From contig NZ_AZUQ01000001.1 of the NCBI RefSeq assembly GCF_000527155.1, positions 3,299,889 to 3,363,888 of the forward strand: a stretch of 64,000 nucleotides of DNA, in the 5' to 3' direction. Made by a program: the position numbers and the translations under genes. A model generated the notes under the pieces. That model did not search any database and was not told the origin of the DNA. It worked only from the letters and a program-made list of their open reading frames with translations. Positions 46,632 to 55,142 of the stretch are shown piece after piece (position 1 is the stretch's first letter; each line of letters begins with the position of its first letter). Origin of the DNA: Haloglycomyces albus DSM 45210. GTDB lineage: Bacteria; Actinomycetota; Actinomycetes; Mycobacteriales; Micromonosporaceae.

Positions 46632-46670
46632 CGGCCCCCGGCACACTCACCTCGCCATGCGCCGGGGCCG
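46632..46670. terminator. Hairpin between the convergent desGH-like and desD genes
   Basis: CGGCCCCCGGC pairs with GCCGGGGCCG (one bulged C) around an 18-nt loop, right between the two stop codons. It could end transcription from both sides. No T-run. Confidence 0.6.
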
Positions 46671-46675
46671 CTCGT

Positions 46676-48445
46676 TCACTCGGAATGTTCGGCTGCCAAG
46701 GGATTGTCGAGATCCCCCGCATAGACCAAACTGTCGGATTGATTCTCCAAGTCAACCAGAGACGTGTTGTCCCGCAACTGCAAGCGGTTCAGACATGACA
46801 GCCGGAAAGTGTCTGCTCGCAGGTCCCATCGCGCGAACCTGTTGTTCAATTCCGGATGCCGCCGCTGATAGCGCTCCAGTACATCCGCGACGACCTCCCA
46901 GAAGGCACTCCACGGCAGGATCCCGTCGTCGTCCATGATGCCCGCGAGGAATCGTAGGAAACAGTCCACTACGTCGGTCAGGATGGACAGCGGAAACTCC
47001 GCATCGGATACCTGCTCGGTGACCCGTTCCAAATCCTCGGGAACGGTGGTGATCCCGTTCAGGAACGTAATCTCCTCCCCGATGTCCTTGAGAAACACCC
47101 GTCGTACCCGGCCGTTCCGCAACACCAGGATCACGTTCTCTCCATGCGGCATGAAAGCCAAGCCGTATTTGTACAGACAGTGCACCAACGGGGTCAGATA
47201 GGCCTCCGTATATTCGCGCAACCACTGCCGTGCGGAGATACCGGAACGTCTCACCAACTCCGACACCAGTGGACGACCCTGTTCGTCGAGATGGAGCAGA
47301 CTCGCCATTGTGGCGGGCTGCTCATCGTCGTCAAGGTACGGAATGGGGCTTTCCCGCCACAGCGCCGCCAAGAACTTCCGATAGGGGGAGCCCTTCGGCG
47401 CGCAAGCGGTGTAAATCGGGTGCCAGTACCCTCCAGCGGAGTGTTCCCGCAGCACGCGCACCCCGGATTCCTGCAGCGTCGGATCGGTGTGGACGATGTC
47501 GGCGACGAATCGATTGATCCGCGGCGTCAGCTCCATGTAATCGGTCGACAGGCCCCGCATGAACCCCATGTTGAGCACCGACATGGCGGTCTTGACATAC
47601 GGTTGACTTGGATCGGTCCGGTTGAAGAACGTCCGAATCGACTGCTGCGCCTGATAAGAACAACTCCCTTGACCGAGATGCACAATGCGACCGGTGGCGA
47701 TCTCGGCGGCGAAGGCGATGGCGATCTTATTGCGCCACTGCCACGGGTGAACGGGAATCAGATGGACGTCGTCGACGGTCAAGTGCAGGCCGTCCAAACG
47801 TTCGCAGATCCAGTCCCAGTCCGGGCCGGTCACCTCCTTCGCCATTGTGGTCGTATCGCCCTCCGTACTCACGAAGAGCGACTCGTCACGGCGCAAAGCC
47901 ACCCACTCCAGACGCACCGAGGCGGCCGTCTCCGGCGCATAGGCGGCGTAATCGTCGATACTCATTCCCAGGCGCCCCGATCCGGCGACGAAACAGGGAT
48001 GGCCGGCAGTCATTGCCGCCTCAATCGTCTGGAAATCCCCTTCGGCCAGTTCGGAGGCACTCGGTTGGCCGTGTGCGCGTTGCCAGACGGCCCGATTGAG
48101 GGTGGACGCCAGTTCTTCGAGGTACACCGGTAGGACGACATCGTTCAGGCCGAGCGCCTCTCGCAGATCCACAATGAATTCGGCCGCACTCAATTCGCAT
48201 TCGTCGCCGTCCTCCCGATCGCGGCATTCAAGACTCGCTCCGTCGACGATCCAGTGGTCGAGAGGGAGCCTACGCGCCTGGAACGTCCATCGGTACCGGC
48301 GGCCGACGACCACATAGGTGTCGCCGGAGAGCTCGGGGTGCAGCAGGCGTTCATGGGAAAACTCGCCGATCGCTTTGGCCAGCAAACGACGTGTTTCGGC
48401 CTCCCAATACTCGGGCCGCAGATGATCGATCGTGGTGCGTTCCAT
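46676..48445 (-). CDS. desD: NIS siderophore synthetase, IucA/IucC family (DesD-like)
   Basis: The 589-aa protein has the family landmarks GHPCFVAGSGRLGMSIDDYAAYAPE, LIPVHPWQWRNKIAIAF, SIRTFFNRTDPSQPYVKTAMSVLNMGFMRG (shown in parts) and PHGENVILVLRNGRVRRVFLKD. It joins acyl-hydroxycadaverine units by ATP-dependent amide formation to give a desferrioxamine-type macrocycle or chain. It is the last gene of the desABCD operon, starting 3 bp after desC. The product class is inferred from the complete set of neighbours. Confidence 0.93.
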   Translation of the reverse strand: MERTTIDHLRPEYWEAETRRLLAKAIGEFSHERLLHPELSGDTYVVVGRRYRWTFQARRLPLDHWIVDGASLECRDREDGDECELSAAEFIVDLREALGLNDVVLPVYLEELASTLNRAVWQRAHGQPSASELAEGDFQTIEAAMTAGHPCFVAGSGRLGMSIDDYAAYAPETAASVRLEWVALRRDESLFVSTEGDTTTMAKEVTGPDWDWICERLDGLHLTVDDVHLIPVHPWQWRNKIAIAFAAEIATGRIVHLGQGSCSYQAQQSIRTFFNRTDPSQPYVKTAMSVLNMGFMRGLSTDYMELTPRINRFVADIVHTDPTLQESGVRVLREHSAGGYWHPIYTACAPKGSPYRKFLAALWRESPIPYLDDDEQPATMASLLHLDEQGRPLVSELVRRSGISARQWLREYTEAYLTPLVHCLYKYGLAFMPHGENVILVLRNGRVRRVFLKDIGEEITFLNGITTVPEDLERVTEQVSDAEFPLSILTDVVDCFLRFLAGIMDDDGILPWSAFWEVVADVLERYQRRHPELNNRFARWDLRADTFRLSCLNRLQLRDNTSLVDLENQSDSLVYAGDLDNPLAAEHSE

Positions 48446-48447
48446 CG

Positions 48448-49023
48448 TTATCCCCGTTCCTTCGCTTCGGAGGCTTGAAAGTTGGCCTTGGTGCAGAAAC
48501 TCAACAGAGCCACCTTGTCGTTCAATCGCAGCTCGGTGTCCGGCTTGAATCCGACCCAGGAGTTCAGGCGGTGAATGGCGGTGTTGTCCACATCGGGCTC
48601 CACCACGACTCGTCGTGCGCCCTGAGCGTCGAAGAGGTACTCCATGGTGACGCGCATTACCGCGCGGGTGAATCCCTGCAGGCGTTGCCGGGTCGGGGCG
48701 GTGAGGACGTGCATTCCAATGTCGCCCTCCCTATGCTCGTATCGCCCCGACAGTTCGCTTTGGCTCGGCTCGTACACTTCGATGAAGAAGCGTGGTGCTC
48801 CCCGGTGCAGGCCCATCAGCGCCTCTGCGTAAGGATCCGAGCGCATGGACTCGTATTCATGACGGACGCTTTCCGCCGTAGCGTTCTGGGCCATCCAATA
48901 TTTGCTCTTGGGATCTCGTAGCCAACTACTCAACAGCTCGGCGTCCGCCACCGGGTCGATCGGCCGCAGGGCCATCTCCCCAAGCTGCGGATCAACGCTT
49001 TCGTAAACGCTCGTATTCGTCAC
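48448..49023 (-). CDS. desC: Hydroxycadaverine acyltransferase, GNAT (DesC-like)
   Basis: About 191 aa of the AlcB/IucB-like GNAT fold: SWLRDPKSKYWMAQNAT, FFIEVYEPSQSEL, EGDIGMHVLTAPTRQRLQGFTRAVMR and RRVVVEPDVDNTAIHRLNSWVGF. It would acylate N-hydroxycadaverine with succinyl-, acetyl- or other CoA. The GTG at 49023 overlaps nothing and lies 5 bp after the desB stop, with GGGGAG 8 nt upstream; the longer frame inside desB lacks family similarity. It resembles the GNAT part of the desGH-like protein. Confidence 0.92.
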   Translation of the reverse strand: MTNTSVYESVDPQLGEMALRPIDPVADAELLSSWLRDPKSKYWMAQNATAESVRHEYESMRSDPYAEALMGLHRGAPRFFIEVYEPSQSELSGRYEHREGDIGMHVLTAPTRQRLQGFTRAVMRVTMEYLFDAQGARRVVVEPDVDNTAIHRLNSWVGFKPDTELRLNDKVALLSFCTKANFQASEAKERG

Positions 49024-49027
49024 AGTG

Positions 49028-50302
49028 TCACTCCCCGACTCCGAATTCTTGAAAGGCAATGCGTTCTTCCACCGGATAGACTTCCTTTCCGGTGAGAGTA
49101 CGAATGAGATGAGAATTGCGATAGGCACCCATACCCAAATCAGGCGTGACGAAACCGTGGGTCGCCAACTCCCCGTTCTGCACGAAGATCGTCCCCGCAT
49201 CGTCGACCGCGTAATCTCTTCGTGCGTTCCACCGACCCTGTCCGTCCAAACGCAGTCGGTCTCGTACCGGTTCGAGGAAGCCGGGAATCTCGTTGCGGTA
49301 TCCGGTGGCCATCACGACCTTGTCCGTGGTGAGTGAGAACGGTTCATCCTGCTCCACCTGCCGCAGTCGAAGACGAATTCGATCGCCTTCGGTCGCCAAC
49401 TCCTCCAGCTCGGTATTCGTCCACAATCGCGTCGGTGCCCCGCCGTGATCGTGTTTCAATTGATACAAGCGGTCATAGATCGCATTGATCAGATCGGCGT
49501 CAATCCCCTTATAGAGGTTGCGTTGGTCGCGATTGAGGCGATCGCGCTCGCTCCCGGGAAGGTCGTAGAAGTAATCGACGTACTCCGGGCTGGTGAACTC
49601 CAGGGTCAATTTGGTGTATTCCATGGGGAAGAAACGGGGCGACCGCGTCACCCAGTTGACCTCATAACCTCCGTCGATCGCGCCGTCGAGGAGGTCCGCA
49701 TAGATCTCCGCGGCGCTCTGCCCCGATCCCACGACCGTGATCGAATCGGATTGCTTCAGCTCCGCGCTTCGGTTCACGTATTCGCTTGAGTGCACACACC
49801 GCTCGGGCTCTCCGCGCAGCGCGGAGGGGATATACGGCCTGGGGCCGGTGCCCACGATCAGTTTCGGTGCTCGGTAGGTCTCCGTCCCTTCCGGCGTTGC
49901 GGCGGTGACAAGGTAGTGTCCCGTACCCTCATCCCATACCACGGAGTCGACTTCGCGGCGGAACCGCACGTTGTCGAGTCGCTCGGCTACCCACCGCAGG
50001 TAGCTTTGATATTCGCTGCGCAGGGGGAAAAAGGACTCCCGAATGTAGAACGGGTACAGGCGGCCAACGTTCTTCAAATAGTTGAGGAACGAGTACGGGC
50101 TCGTGGGGTCGGCCATGGTCACCAGGTCGGCCATGAACGGAACCTGCATGGTGGTGCCGGGAATCAACATCCCGGGATGCCAGTCCACAGTAGACTTACG
50201 CTCCAGGAATATCCCATCCAAACCGTCGACGGGCCGGCTCAAGCAGGCAAGACCGAGATTGAACGGTCCGATGCCCACGGCAATGAAATCGTAATCGTGC
50301 AT
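49028..50302 (-). CDS. desB: Cadaverine/lysine N-monooxygenase (DesB-like)
   Basis: The 424-aa flavoprotein has FAD-binding YDFIAVGIGPFNLGLACL, the FLERKSTVDWHPGMLIPG segment, NADPH-binding ITVVGSGQSAAEIYADLL and the C-terminal ATGYRNEIPGFL and GMGAYRNSHLIRTLTG. It hydroxylates the primary amine of cadaverine. Its start overlaps the desA stop by one base (TAATG), so the genes are translationally coupled. Confidence 0.94.
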   Translation of the reverse strand: MHDYDFIAVGIGPFNLGLACLSRPVDGLDGIFLERKSTVDWHPGMLIPGTTMQVPFMADLVTMADPTSPYSFLNYLKNVGRLYPFYIRESFFPLRSEYQSYLRWVAERLDNVRFRREVDSVVWDEGTGHYLVTAATPEGTETYRAPKLIVGTGPRPYIPSALRGEPERCVHSSEYVNRSAELKQSDSITVVGSGQSAAEIYADLLDGAIDGGYEVNWVTRSPRFFPMEYTKLTLEFTSPEYVDYFYDLPGSERDRLNRDQRNLYKGIDADLINAIYDRLYQLKHDHGGAPTRLWTNTELEELATEGDRIRLRLRQVEQDEPFSLTTDKVVMATGYRNEIPGFLEPVRDRLRLDGQGRWNARRDYAVDDAGTIFVQNGELATHGFVTPDLGMGAYRNSHLIRTLTGKEVYPVEERIAFQEFGVGE

Positions 50303-51774
50303 TATCGCGGTCCTTGATAGACGTTGGTGACGAGCCGATCGAGGACGCCCATGACATCGTCGACCCGAGTCAATGGATTCAAGAGGGTGAGCTTGAGAAC
50401 CTGTTTACCCTGATATGTTGTGGCGGCTACCGCTCCGCTTCCATCGGCGGCGAGCTCGCGTCGAACCCGGCGTTGTGTTTCGTCGTCTCCCGGAACACGG
50501 AAAACGAGGGTGGACAGTTCGGAAGCGGGAGTGACCGTCTCCAACGTGGGGTGCGCTTCCACTCGTGTCCAGACCTCATCGGCCAGGTCGCAGACGTCGT
50601 CGAACAAACGCCCGATGGCGTCGGCTCCCATGGTCCGCAGGGTCAACCAGAGTTTGAGAGCGTCGAAGCGACGAGTCGTCTGCAGGGATTTATCCACCAG
50701 ATTCGGTTCGGCACTGGATTCGGGGTTCAAGTAGTCGGCATAGTAGGTCACATGCCCTAGTTGGCGCCCCTCCTTCACCAGCAGCGCCGAGGAACTCACC
50801 GGTTGGAAGAACGATTTGTGGAAGTCCACGGTCACCGAATCGGCCCGCTCGATGCCGCCGATACTGTGACGTCGTTGGGGAGACACCAACAAGCCGCATC
50901 CGTAAGCGGCGTCGACATGGAAATGACCCGCGTAGGCTTCGGCCAATTCGGCTACCTCGTACAGGGGATCGATGGAGCCGAAATCAGTGGTTCCGGCCGT
51001 GGCGATGACGGCCATCGGTATTTTTCCCTCATCAGTGGCCTCTACCAGGCATTCCTTTAGGGCAGTGGGATCCATGCGTTGCCGCTCATCGCTGGAGACG
51101 GCGACGACCGCGTCAGCGCCGAGTCCGAGTATGCGGGCGGCCTTGACGAGGGAGAAGTGGCTCAATTCCGAGGTGAAAATCCGGAAATCTCCGATCCTTG
51201 CCATCCCCCACCGTCGTTGTGCCTCTTCCCGTGCGAGGAACAGAGCCTGGAGGTTTGACTGGGTTCCCCCGCTGGTGAAAACCCCGTCGGACCTACTGTC
51301 GTAGCCGATCCTGCCACAGGTCCAATCAATGACCCGCTGTTCTATGTGGGTCGCGCCGGCGCTCTGGTCCCAGGTGTCGACGGACGTATTGATCGCGGCA
51401 TTGAACGCCTCGGCGGCGACCGCGGGAATGACAACCGGGCAATTGAGGTGTGCCAGGTATTTCGGGTCGTGAAACCATACGGCGTCGTTGAGATAAACGT
51501 CGTGCAACTCTTCCAGTGCCGCAGCGACGTCGTCCAGAGGGCGATCGAGATCGATCGCCTCGTGAACCTGAGAGACCTGCTCGGGAGTGCGGCCGGTTCC
51601 CGGTTGTCGTACCTGCGTGAATCGACGGGCTATGTCATTGACGACGGTGTGCATCAGGGTGCGGTAGCTCGCCGCAGTCGAATTGGTGAGTATCTGATCC
51701 CGCGCCCTCCCGCCTGGATGGTCGGTCACCACCGAGTCCGCGCGCTCTGAACTGGCGAGCTTGGTCCATGCCAT
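50302..51774 (-). CDS. desA: PLP-dependent lysine decarboxylase (DesA-like)
   Basis: The 490-aa group II decarboxylase has GVFTSGGTQSNLQALFLAREEA, FTSELSHFSLVKAARILGLG, ATAGTTDFGSIDPL, HVDAAYGCGLLV and the PLP-Lys in SVTVDFHKSFFQPVSSSALL. It would make cadaverine, the first step of desferrioxamine synthesis. The ATG at 51774 follows AAAGGA; a start seven codons upstream has no ribosome site. Two iron boxes lie directly upstream. Confidence 0.93.
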   Translation of the reverse strand: MAWTKLASSERADSVVTDHPGGRARDQILTNSTAASYRTLMHTVVNDIARRFTQVRQPGTGRTPEQVSQVHEAIDLDRPLDDVAAALEELHDVYLNDAVWFHDPKYLAHLNCPVVIPAVAAEAFNAAINTSVDTWDQSAGATHIEQRVIDWTCGRIGYDSRSDGVFTSGGTQSNLQALFLAREEAQRRWGMARIGDFRIFTSELSHFSLVKAARILGLGADAVVAVSSDERQRMDPTALKECLVEATDEGKIPMAVIATAGTTDFGSIDPLYEVAELAEAYAGHFHVDAAYGCGLLVSPQRRHSIGGIERADSVTVDFHKSFFQPVSSSALLVKEGRQLGHVTYYADYLNPESSAEPNLVDKSLQTTRRFDALKLWLTLRTMGADAIGRLFDDVCDLADEVWTRVEAHPTLETVTPASELSTLVFRVPGDDETQRRVRRELAADGSGAVAATTYQGKQVLKLTLLNPLTRVDDVMGVLDRLVTNVYQGPR

Positions 51775-51807
51775 TGGGATTTTCCTTTCTGGCACAATAG
51801 AAGCAAA

Positions 51808-51826
51808 GTGCGTTAGGCTAACCTAA
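51808..51826. promoter_or_regulatory. Iron box, proximal to desA
   Basis: The 19-mer matches the IdeR/DmdR consensus at 16 of 19 positions; the right arm CTAACCTAA is perfect and the three mismatches are in the left arm. It lies 34 bp before the desA ATG, so a bound repressor would cover the promoter. Confidence 0.88.
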
Positions 51827-51838
51827 CTACCTACAGCA

Positions 51839-51857
51839 TTAGGTTAGGCTAACCTTA
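51839..51857. promoter_or_regulatory. Iron box, distal to desA
   Basis: TTAGGTTAGGCTAACCTTA differs from the 19-bp consensus only at position 18. Its centre is 31 bp, about three helical turns, from that of the proximal box, which suggests cooperative binding of two regulator dimers on one face of the DNA. Confidence 0.92.
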
Positions 51858-52511
51858 ACCCCGCTCGAGTGCAAGCCCCCTCGACAATGTGACATGCAGC
51901 GAACTCTATTTCTTCCGTCACTCCCGCAGGTTCAGAGCGAACTCGGTTCCCCACCAACCCGATTCGGATTCGTCACCCGTCGCGGGGCAGCAAGGAATGA
52001 CACCCGCCGTTCGCCTTTAGGGTCGATCCCTGGTCATTTGACCGCCTCACTTCCGAGGCGAGGTTTCCCGAAACATTGTTCCTACGAACTCTGTCCGTGG
52101 CCCTACGGCCTCACCCGTCACCCCTGACCACAGTGTCGTAAAGATGACAGTTGAAGTCGATGTCGGCCACACCCCACCACACTCGACCATTGTCGTGCGT
52201 CTCGCCCTCCGCATCCGCCGCCGCCCGACCGTTGAATGAATCCGGTCCGCTACGCACGAACCAGCTGGTCAACACCGGTCACCCGGAACCCGTCGCCACG
52301 ATGCCGGTTGACAACACAACGTGACTCCACAACGATGTAATCCTGCCCCGGAATCGAAATCCCGGCCCATCTCAACTTCATCACCCCAATAGCATATGTT
52401 TTTACTTGAATTGCGTTATTACGATGGAAACCAACCCCTACTCGCCAACGCCGAGGATTGAACCGCAACGATCGTCACTACGGACACTCGTGCCACGTCC
52501 AAGGAGGAGCA
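51858..52511. other. Intergenic region upstream of the desABCD operon
   Basis: About 650 bp without a supported gene. Short frames at 51894-52127 (plus) and 52250-52468 (minus) lack ribosome sites and family features. A small hairpin CGCCTC / GAGGCG is visible near 52041-52058. The last 60 bp, with AT-rich sequence at 52390-52425, probably hold the promoter of the 52512 gene. Confidence 0.5.
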
Positions 52512-53009
52512 GTGCCGCTGAACCAGTCGCCCGTGACCGTCAAAATCGAGGACGGCAGCCTGAAAATCTATAGCGAGCTGTACCCGCTTGGGCAAATTGC
52601 CCGTGTGGGCAAGCGCCGTTTGGAGGCCAACGACGATCGATTCTCAAACGCCGGGGGCATCGGCGCCGTCGGACTCATCCTCAGCGCGATATTCTACTTC
52701 TGTGGAAACGGTGGTATCGCTTTCCTTCTGCTGGCGGCCACTATTACACTGTTCGTGCTGGTGATTGTCAAAACAGAGGTTCCCCCACCCGTTTACGGTC
52801 TGGTGCTCAGCACCTCCGGAGGTGAGCATGCGGCTGTGTGGAGCACGAACCAGGCAGAAATCGACACACTTATTCAGGAAATCTCGCAGGCGATCAACGA
52901 TCCCGATAGACCACAAATGGTTACCAACGTCTTCAATGCCGTCGACAGGGGCGACATCAACCAAATCTACGGTGACGTCTCTGGTGGAAACATACGGATG
53001 GGCCGGTAA
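52512..53009 (+). CDS. DUF6232-like membrane protein with GDVSGGN tail
   Basis: The 165-aa protein has an N-terminal beta-rich part (VTVKIEDGSLKIYSELYPLG), two hydrophobic helices close together (IGAVGLILSAIFYFCG and GGIAFLLLAATITLFVLVIV) and a cytosolic tail with VYGLVLSTSGGEHAAVWS typical of DUF6232. It ends in INQIYGDVSGGNIRMGR. AAGGAGG precedes the GTG start by a few nt. The gene that follows carries the same GDVSGGN motif, so they are likely partners. Function unknown. Confidence 0.8.
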   Translation: MPLNQSPVTVKIEDGSLKIYSELYPLGQIARVGKRRLEANDDRFSNAGGIGAVGLILSAIFYFCGNGGIAFLLLAATITLFVLVIVKTEVPPPVYGLVLSTSGGEHAAVWSTNQAEIDTLIQEISQAINDPDRPQMVTNVFNAVDRGDINQIYGDVSGGNIRMGR

Positions 53010-53013
53010 TCTC

Positions 53014-53358
53014 ATGGGAAACCGTTTTCATGTCCAGAACAACGTACAATCGGGAAACGTCAACAGCGTCGTCGGCGACGTTTCCGGTGGCAACGTCAAT
53101 GTGGGAGGCACCGGTTCTCAATCGGCGTCCGCTGCCATCGACGAACTGCGCCAAGCGATCGAAGCGCTGAAGCCGCATCTCGACGGTCCCGATCAACGGG
53201 AACTGGACGAATCCATGCGGCACATCGACCCGTCACGCGACGAAACCGAACTCCGTCCGCCACTCCGGAAGATCGCAGGGTTGGCCGCACTTGTCGAAAA
53301 AGGCGGTGCGCCGGTTATACAGGCGGTCCGCGCAGTCCAGAACGCGCTTGCAGGATGA
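53014..53358 (+). CDS. Small protein with GDVSGGN beta-repeat head and helical tail
   Basis: The 114-aa protein begins MGNRFHVQNNVQSGNVNSVV, followed by GDVSGGNVNVGGTG, a short repetitive beta-like stretch, then an amphipathic helical region (AAIDELRQAIEALKPHLDG; LRKIAGLAALVEKGGAPVIQ). The head resembles the XNV.GDV.GXNV low-complexity segments seen in some actinobacterial defence and signalling proteins. It lies 4 bp after the DUF6232 gene. No strong ribosome site, so coupling is likely. Function unknown. Confidence 0.7.
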   Translation: MGNRFHVQNNVQSGNVNSVVGDVSGGNVNVGGTGSQSASAAIDELRQAIEALKPHLDGPDQRELDESMRHIDPSRDETELRPPLRKIAGLAALVEKGGAPVIQAVRAVQNALAG

Positions 53359-53575
53359 TCACGCACGGATCCAAGGGCGAATCGTCGTGGACACGCCGGA
53401 CCGCTCGAAAATGGTTGGCCGTATCGGCACAGCGCAGGAGCTCCGTGAGTGACGGCCCACAGCGAATCGGGACCTCGGTCATATGATTCGGAGACCCGCT
53501 GTCAACGTCACGCACGACTAAGGTAGTATTTCTAAGGACTCAGCGAAAGTCAGACGCGCTGCGCGCGTACCGTTC

Positions 53576-53652
53576 GCCCTGGTATTCCAATTGGCAGAGA
53601 AGACGGCCTCAAAATCCGTACAGTGTGGGTTCGAGTCCCACCCAGGGCACCA
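53576..53652 (+). tRNA. tRNA with CAA anticodon (Leu by anticodon) and a short variable arm
   Basis: A full cloverleaf can be folded: acceptor GCCCTGG / CCAGGGC, discriminator A and encoded CCA, D-loop with GG, anticodon loop CTCAAAA (CAA), T-arm GTGGG-TTCGAGT-CCCAC. The variable region is only five nt, whereas bacterial leucine tRNAs have a long arm. The D-stem is weak (three pairs) and base 31-39 is a C-T mismatch. The identity is therefore uncertain. A TAGTAT -10-like box lies about 47 bp upstream. Confidence 0.85.
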
Positions 53653-53752
53653 TTCGTCGACACTCTCGCACCACGATCCCGCATTCAGCGATCTCACCGA
53701 CACGTCGTGTTGTTTCCATTCGTGCGGTCGGCCCAGCCGACCCGACCGACGG

Positions 53753-54952
53753 TTACCGCTGTCGACCGAGTCCTGTCGCGTCCGTAGCCGGACCCGAGTC
53801 TAAGGCGGTCGTCGTCCGACGCCCATAGGCCGTCATCGCGGCCAACGTCGTGGTCACGGCCAGAACCAAGAGACTCAGCACCATGATCGGCAGATCGGGT
53901 ATCAACAACCCCGCGGCTCCGATGGCGACGAGAACGCCCATGGCGATGAAACGCGAGCGCGCCAACCGCCCGAATCGCGAGCGCAGGAACAGTACGTTGC
54001 CGACCAGGTAGATCAAGGGCCCGGCCACTGTCACCAGGACGATTGCCGCAGTGAGATGGTCGTGGGAGAGCCGCAGTTCCGTGGAGACGGCGACGAGTAT
54101 CGCTCCGAGAACCATGAAGGCGTGGGCGTAGGCGTAAGCGTCGCGCAACGCCGCGGTCGATCCCGCGCCACCTTGCGTGTCGGGGCCGGCGAGAGCGAAG
54201 TAGTTCCACCACAGCACGAACAGTCCGGCGAAACCGACGACCACGCTCAGGGCGAGTGGCAGGTCGAATATCCCGGTGCTGGCGATGACGCCGCCCATGA
54301 GGAGGATCGACTCGCCCAGCGCGATGATGAAGACGAGTCGGTTGCGTTCGGCGAGGTGTTCGGCATCGGTGTCCCAGCTGTCGAGTGGGGCGCTGCCGAT
54401 CCCCGGGACACGGAATTCGACTTTGGGTGCCACATAGTCCACGAGTACCGCGATCGCCCAGACAAGCAGGCGCGCCTCGGGCTCCAGGAAGGCCCCCACG
54501 ATCCAGAAGACTCCCGCGGCGAGGGTCCAGAGCAGGAGCATCTTATAGTTGGCGGCGAGCTGCTGCCCTCGGTAGGCGACCATCATGAAGACGGGTCGAA
54601 GAACGCCCATGAACAGGTAGGCGCTGACGAACAGCCACGCTCCGTCTCCGAACGCTTGGGGAATCGCGCTCGCCATTCCCAGCGCCGACAGCATCAGTAC
54701 CCCGGTCAGGAGTTGTACTGCCGTCCGGGAGGGATCGAGCCAGTTCATGGCCCAGGCGGTGTAGTTCCATCCCCACCAGACGGCGGCGAAGATGATGACC
54801 GTCTGCGCCGCGCCCATCCAGGATAGGTGTTCGAGCAGCAGGTGGGACAGCTGAATGATGGAGAAGACGTAGACCAGGTCGAAGAAGAGTTCGATCGGAC
54901 CTACCGTGGAGCGGTTACGGCTGGTGCGCGACAGTGTGGGTGTCGAACTCAT
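53753..54952 (-). CDS. Low-temperature-requirement A (LtrA) family membrane protein
   Basis: The 399-aa protein has the LtrA signature VGPIELFFDLVYVFSIIQLSH and about ten to twelve hydrophobic segments, with the conserved HLAERNRLVFIIALGESILLMG motif in the middle. LtrA was named from a Listeria low-temperature mutant; its biochemical function is unknown. The ATG at 54952 follows GAGAAGG. It appears monocistronic. Confidence 0.9.
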   Translation of the reverse strand: MSSTPTLSRTSRNRSTVGPIELFFDLVYVFSIIQLSHLLLEHLSWMGAAQTVIIFAAVWWGWNYTAWAMNWLDPSRTAVQLLTGVLMLSALGMASAIPQAFGDGAWLFVSAYLFMGVLRPVFMMVAYRGQQLAANYKMLLLWTLAAGVFWIVGAFLEPEARLLVWAIAVLVDYVAPKVEFRVPGIGSAPLDSWDTDAEHLAERNRLVFIIALGESILLMGGVIASTGIFDLPLALSVVVGFAGLFVLWWNYFALAGPDTQGGAGSTAALRDAYAYAHAFMVLGAILVAVSTELRLSHDHLTAAIVLVTVAGPLIYLVGNVLFLRSRFGRLARSRFIAMGVLVAIGAAGLLIPDLPIMVLSLLVLAVTTTLAAMTAYGRRTTTALDSGPATDATGLGRQR

Positions 54953-55142
54953 CGGGTACCTTCTCTCCATTATCGATCGTGTTCCACGCAGCCGAGACTA
55001 GCAGTGACGGTGGATATGTGCTGGGCAATCCACTCAATCGGTCGACCCGGTCTTCGCTTGGTTACGAACGAGGTGGGGGCTCATAACGGTGGTGTGGTGG
55101 CAAAGCCGGTTCGGCCGTACCGAATCGGCTTTACTGCGCAGG

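Noticed and set aside
51894-52127. Plus-strand 77-codon frame upstream of desA
   Set aside because: Low-complexity, no ribosome site, no family features.
53518-53703. Minus-strand frame with GWDSNPHCTDFE-like sequence
   Set aside because: It is the antisense of the tRNA at 53576-53652. Such WDSNPH-type products are a known annotation artefact of tRNA genes.
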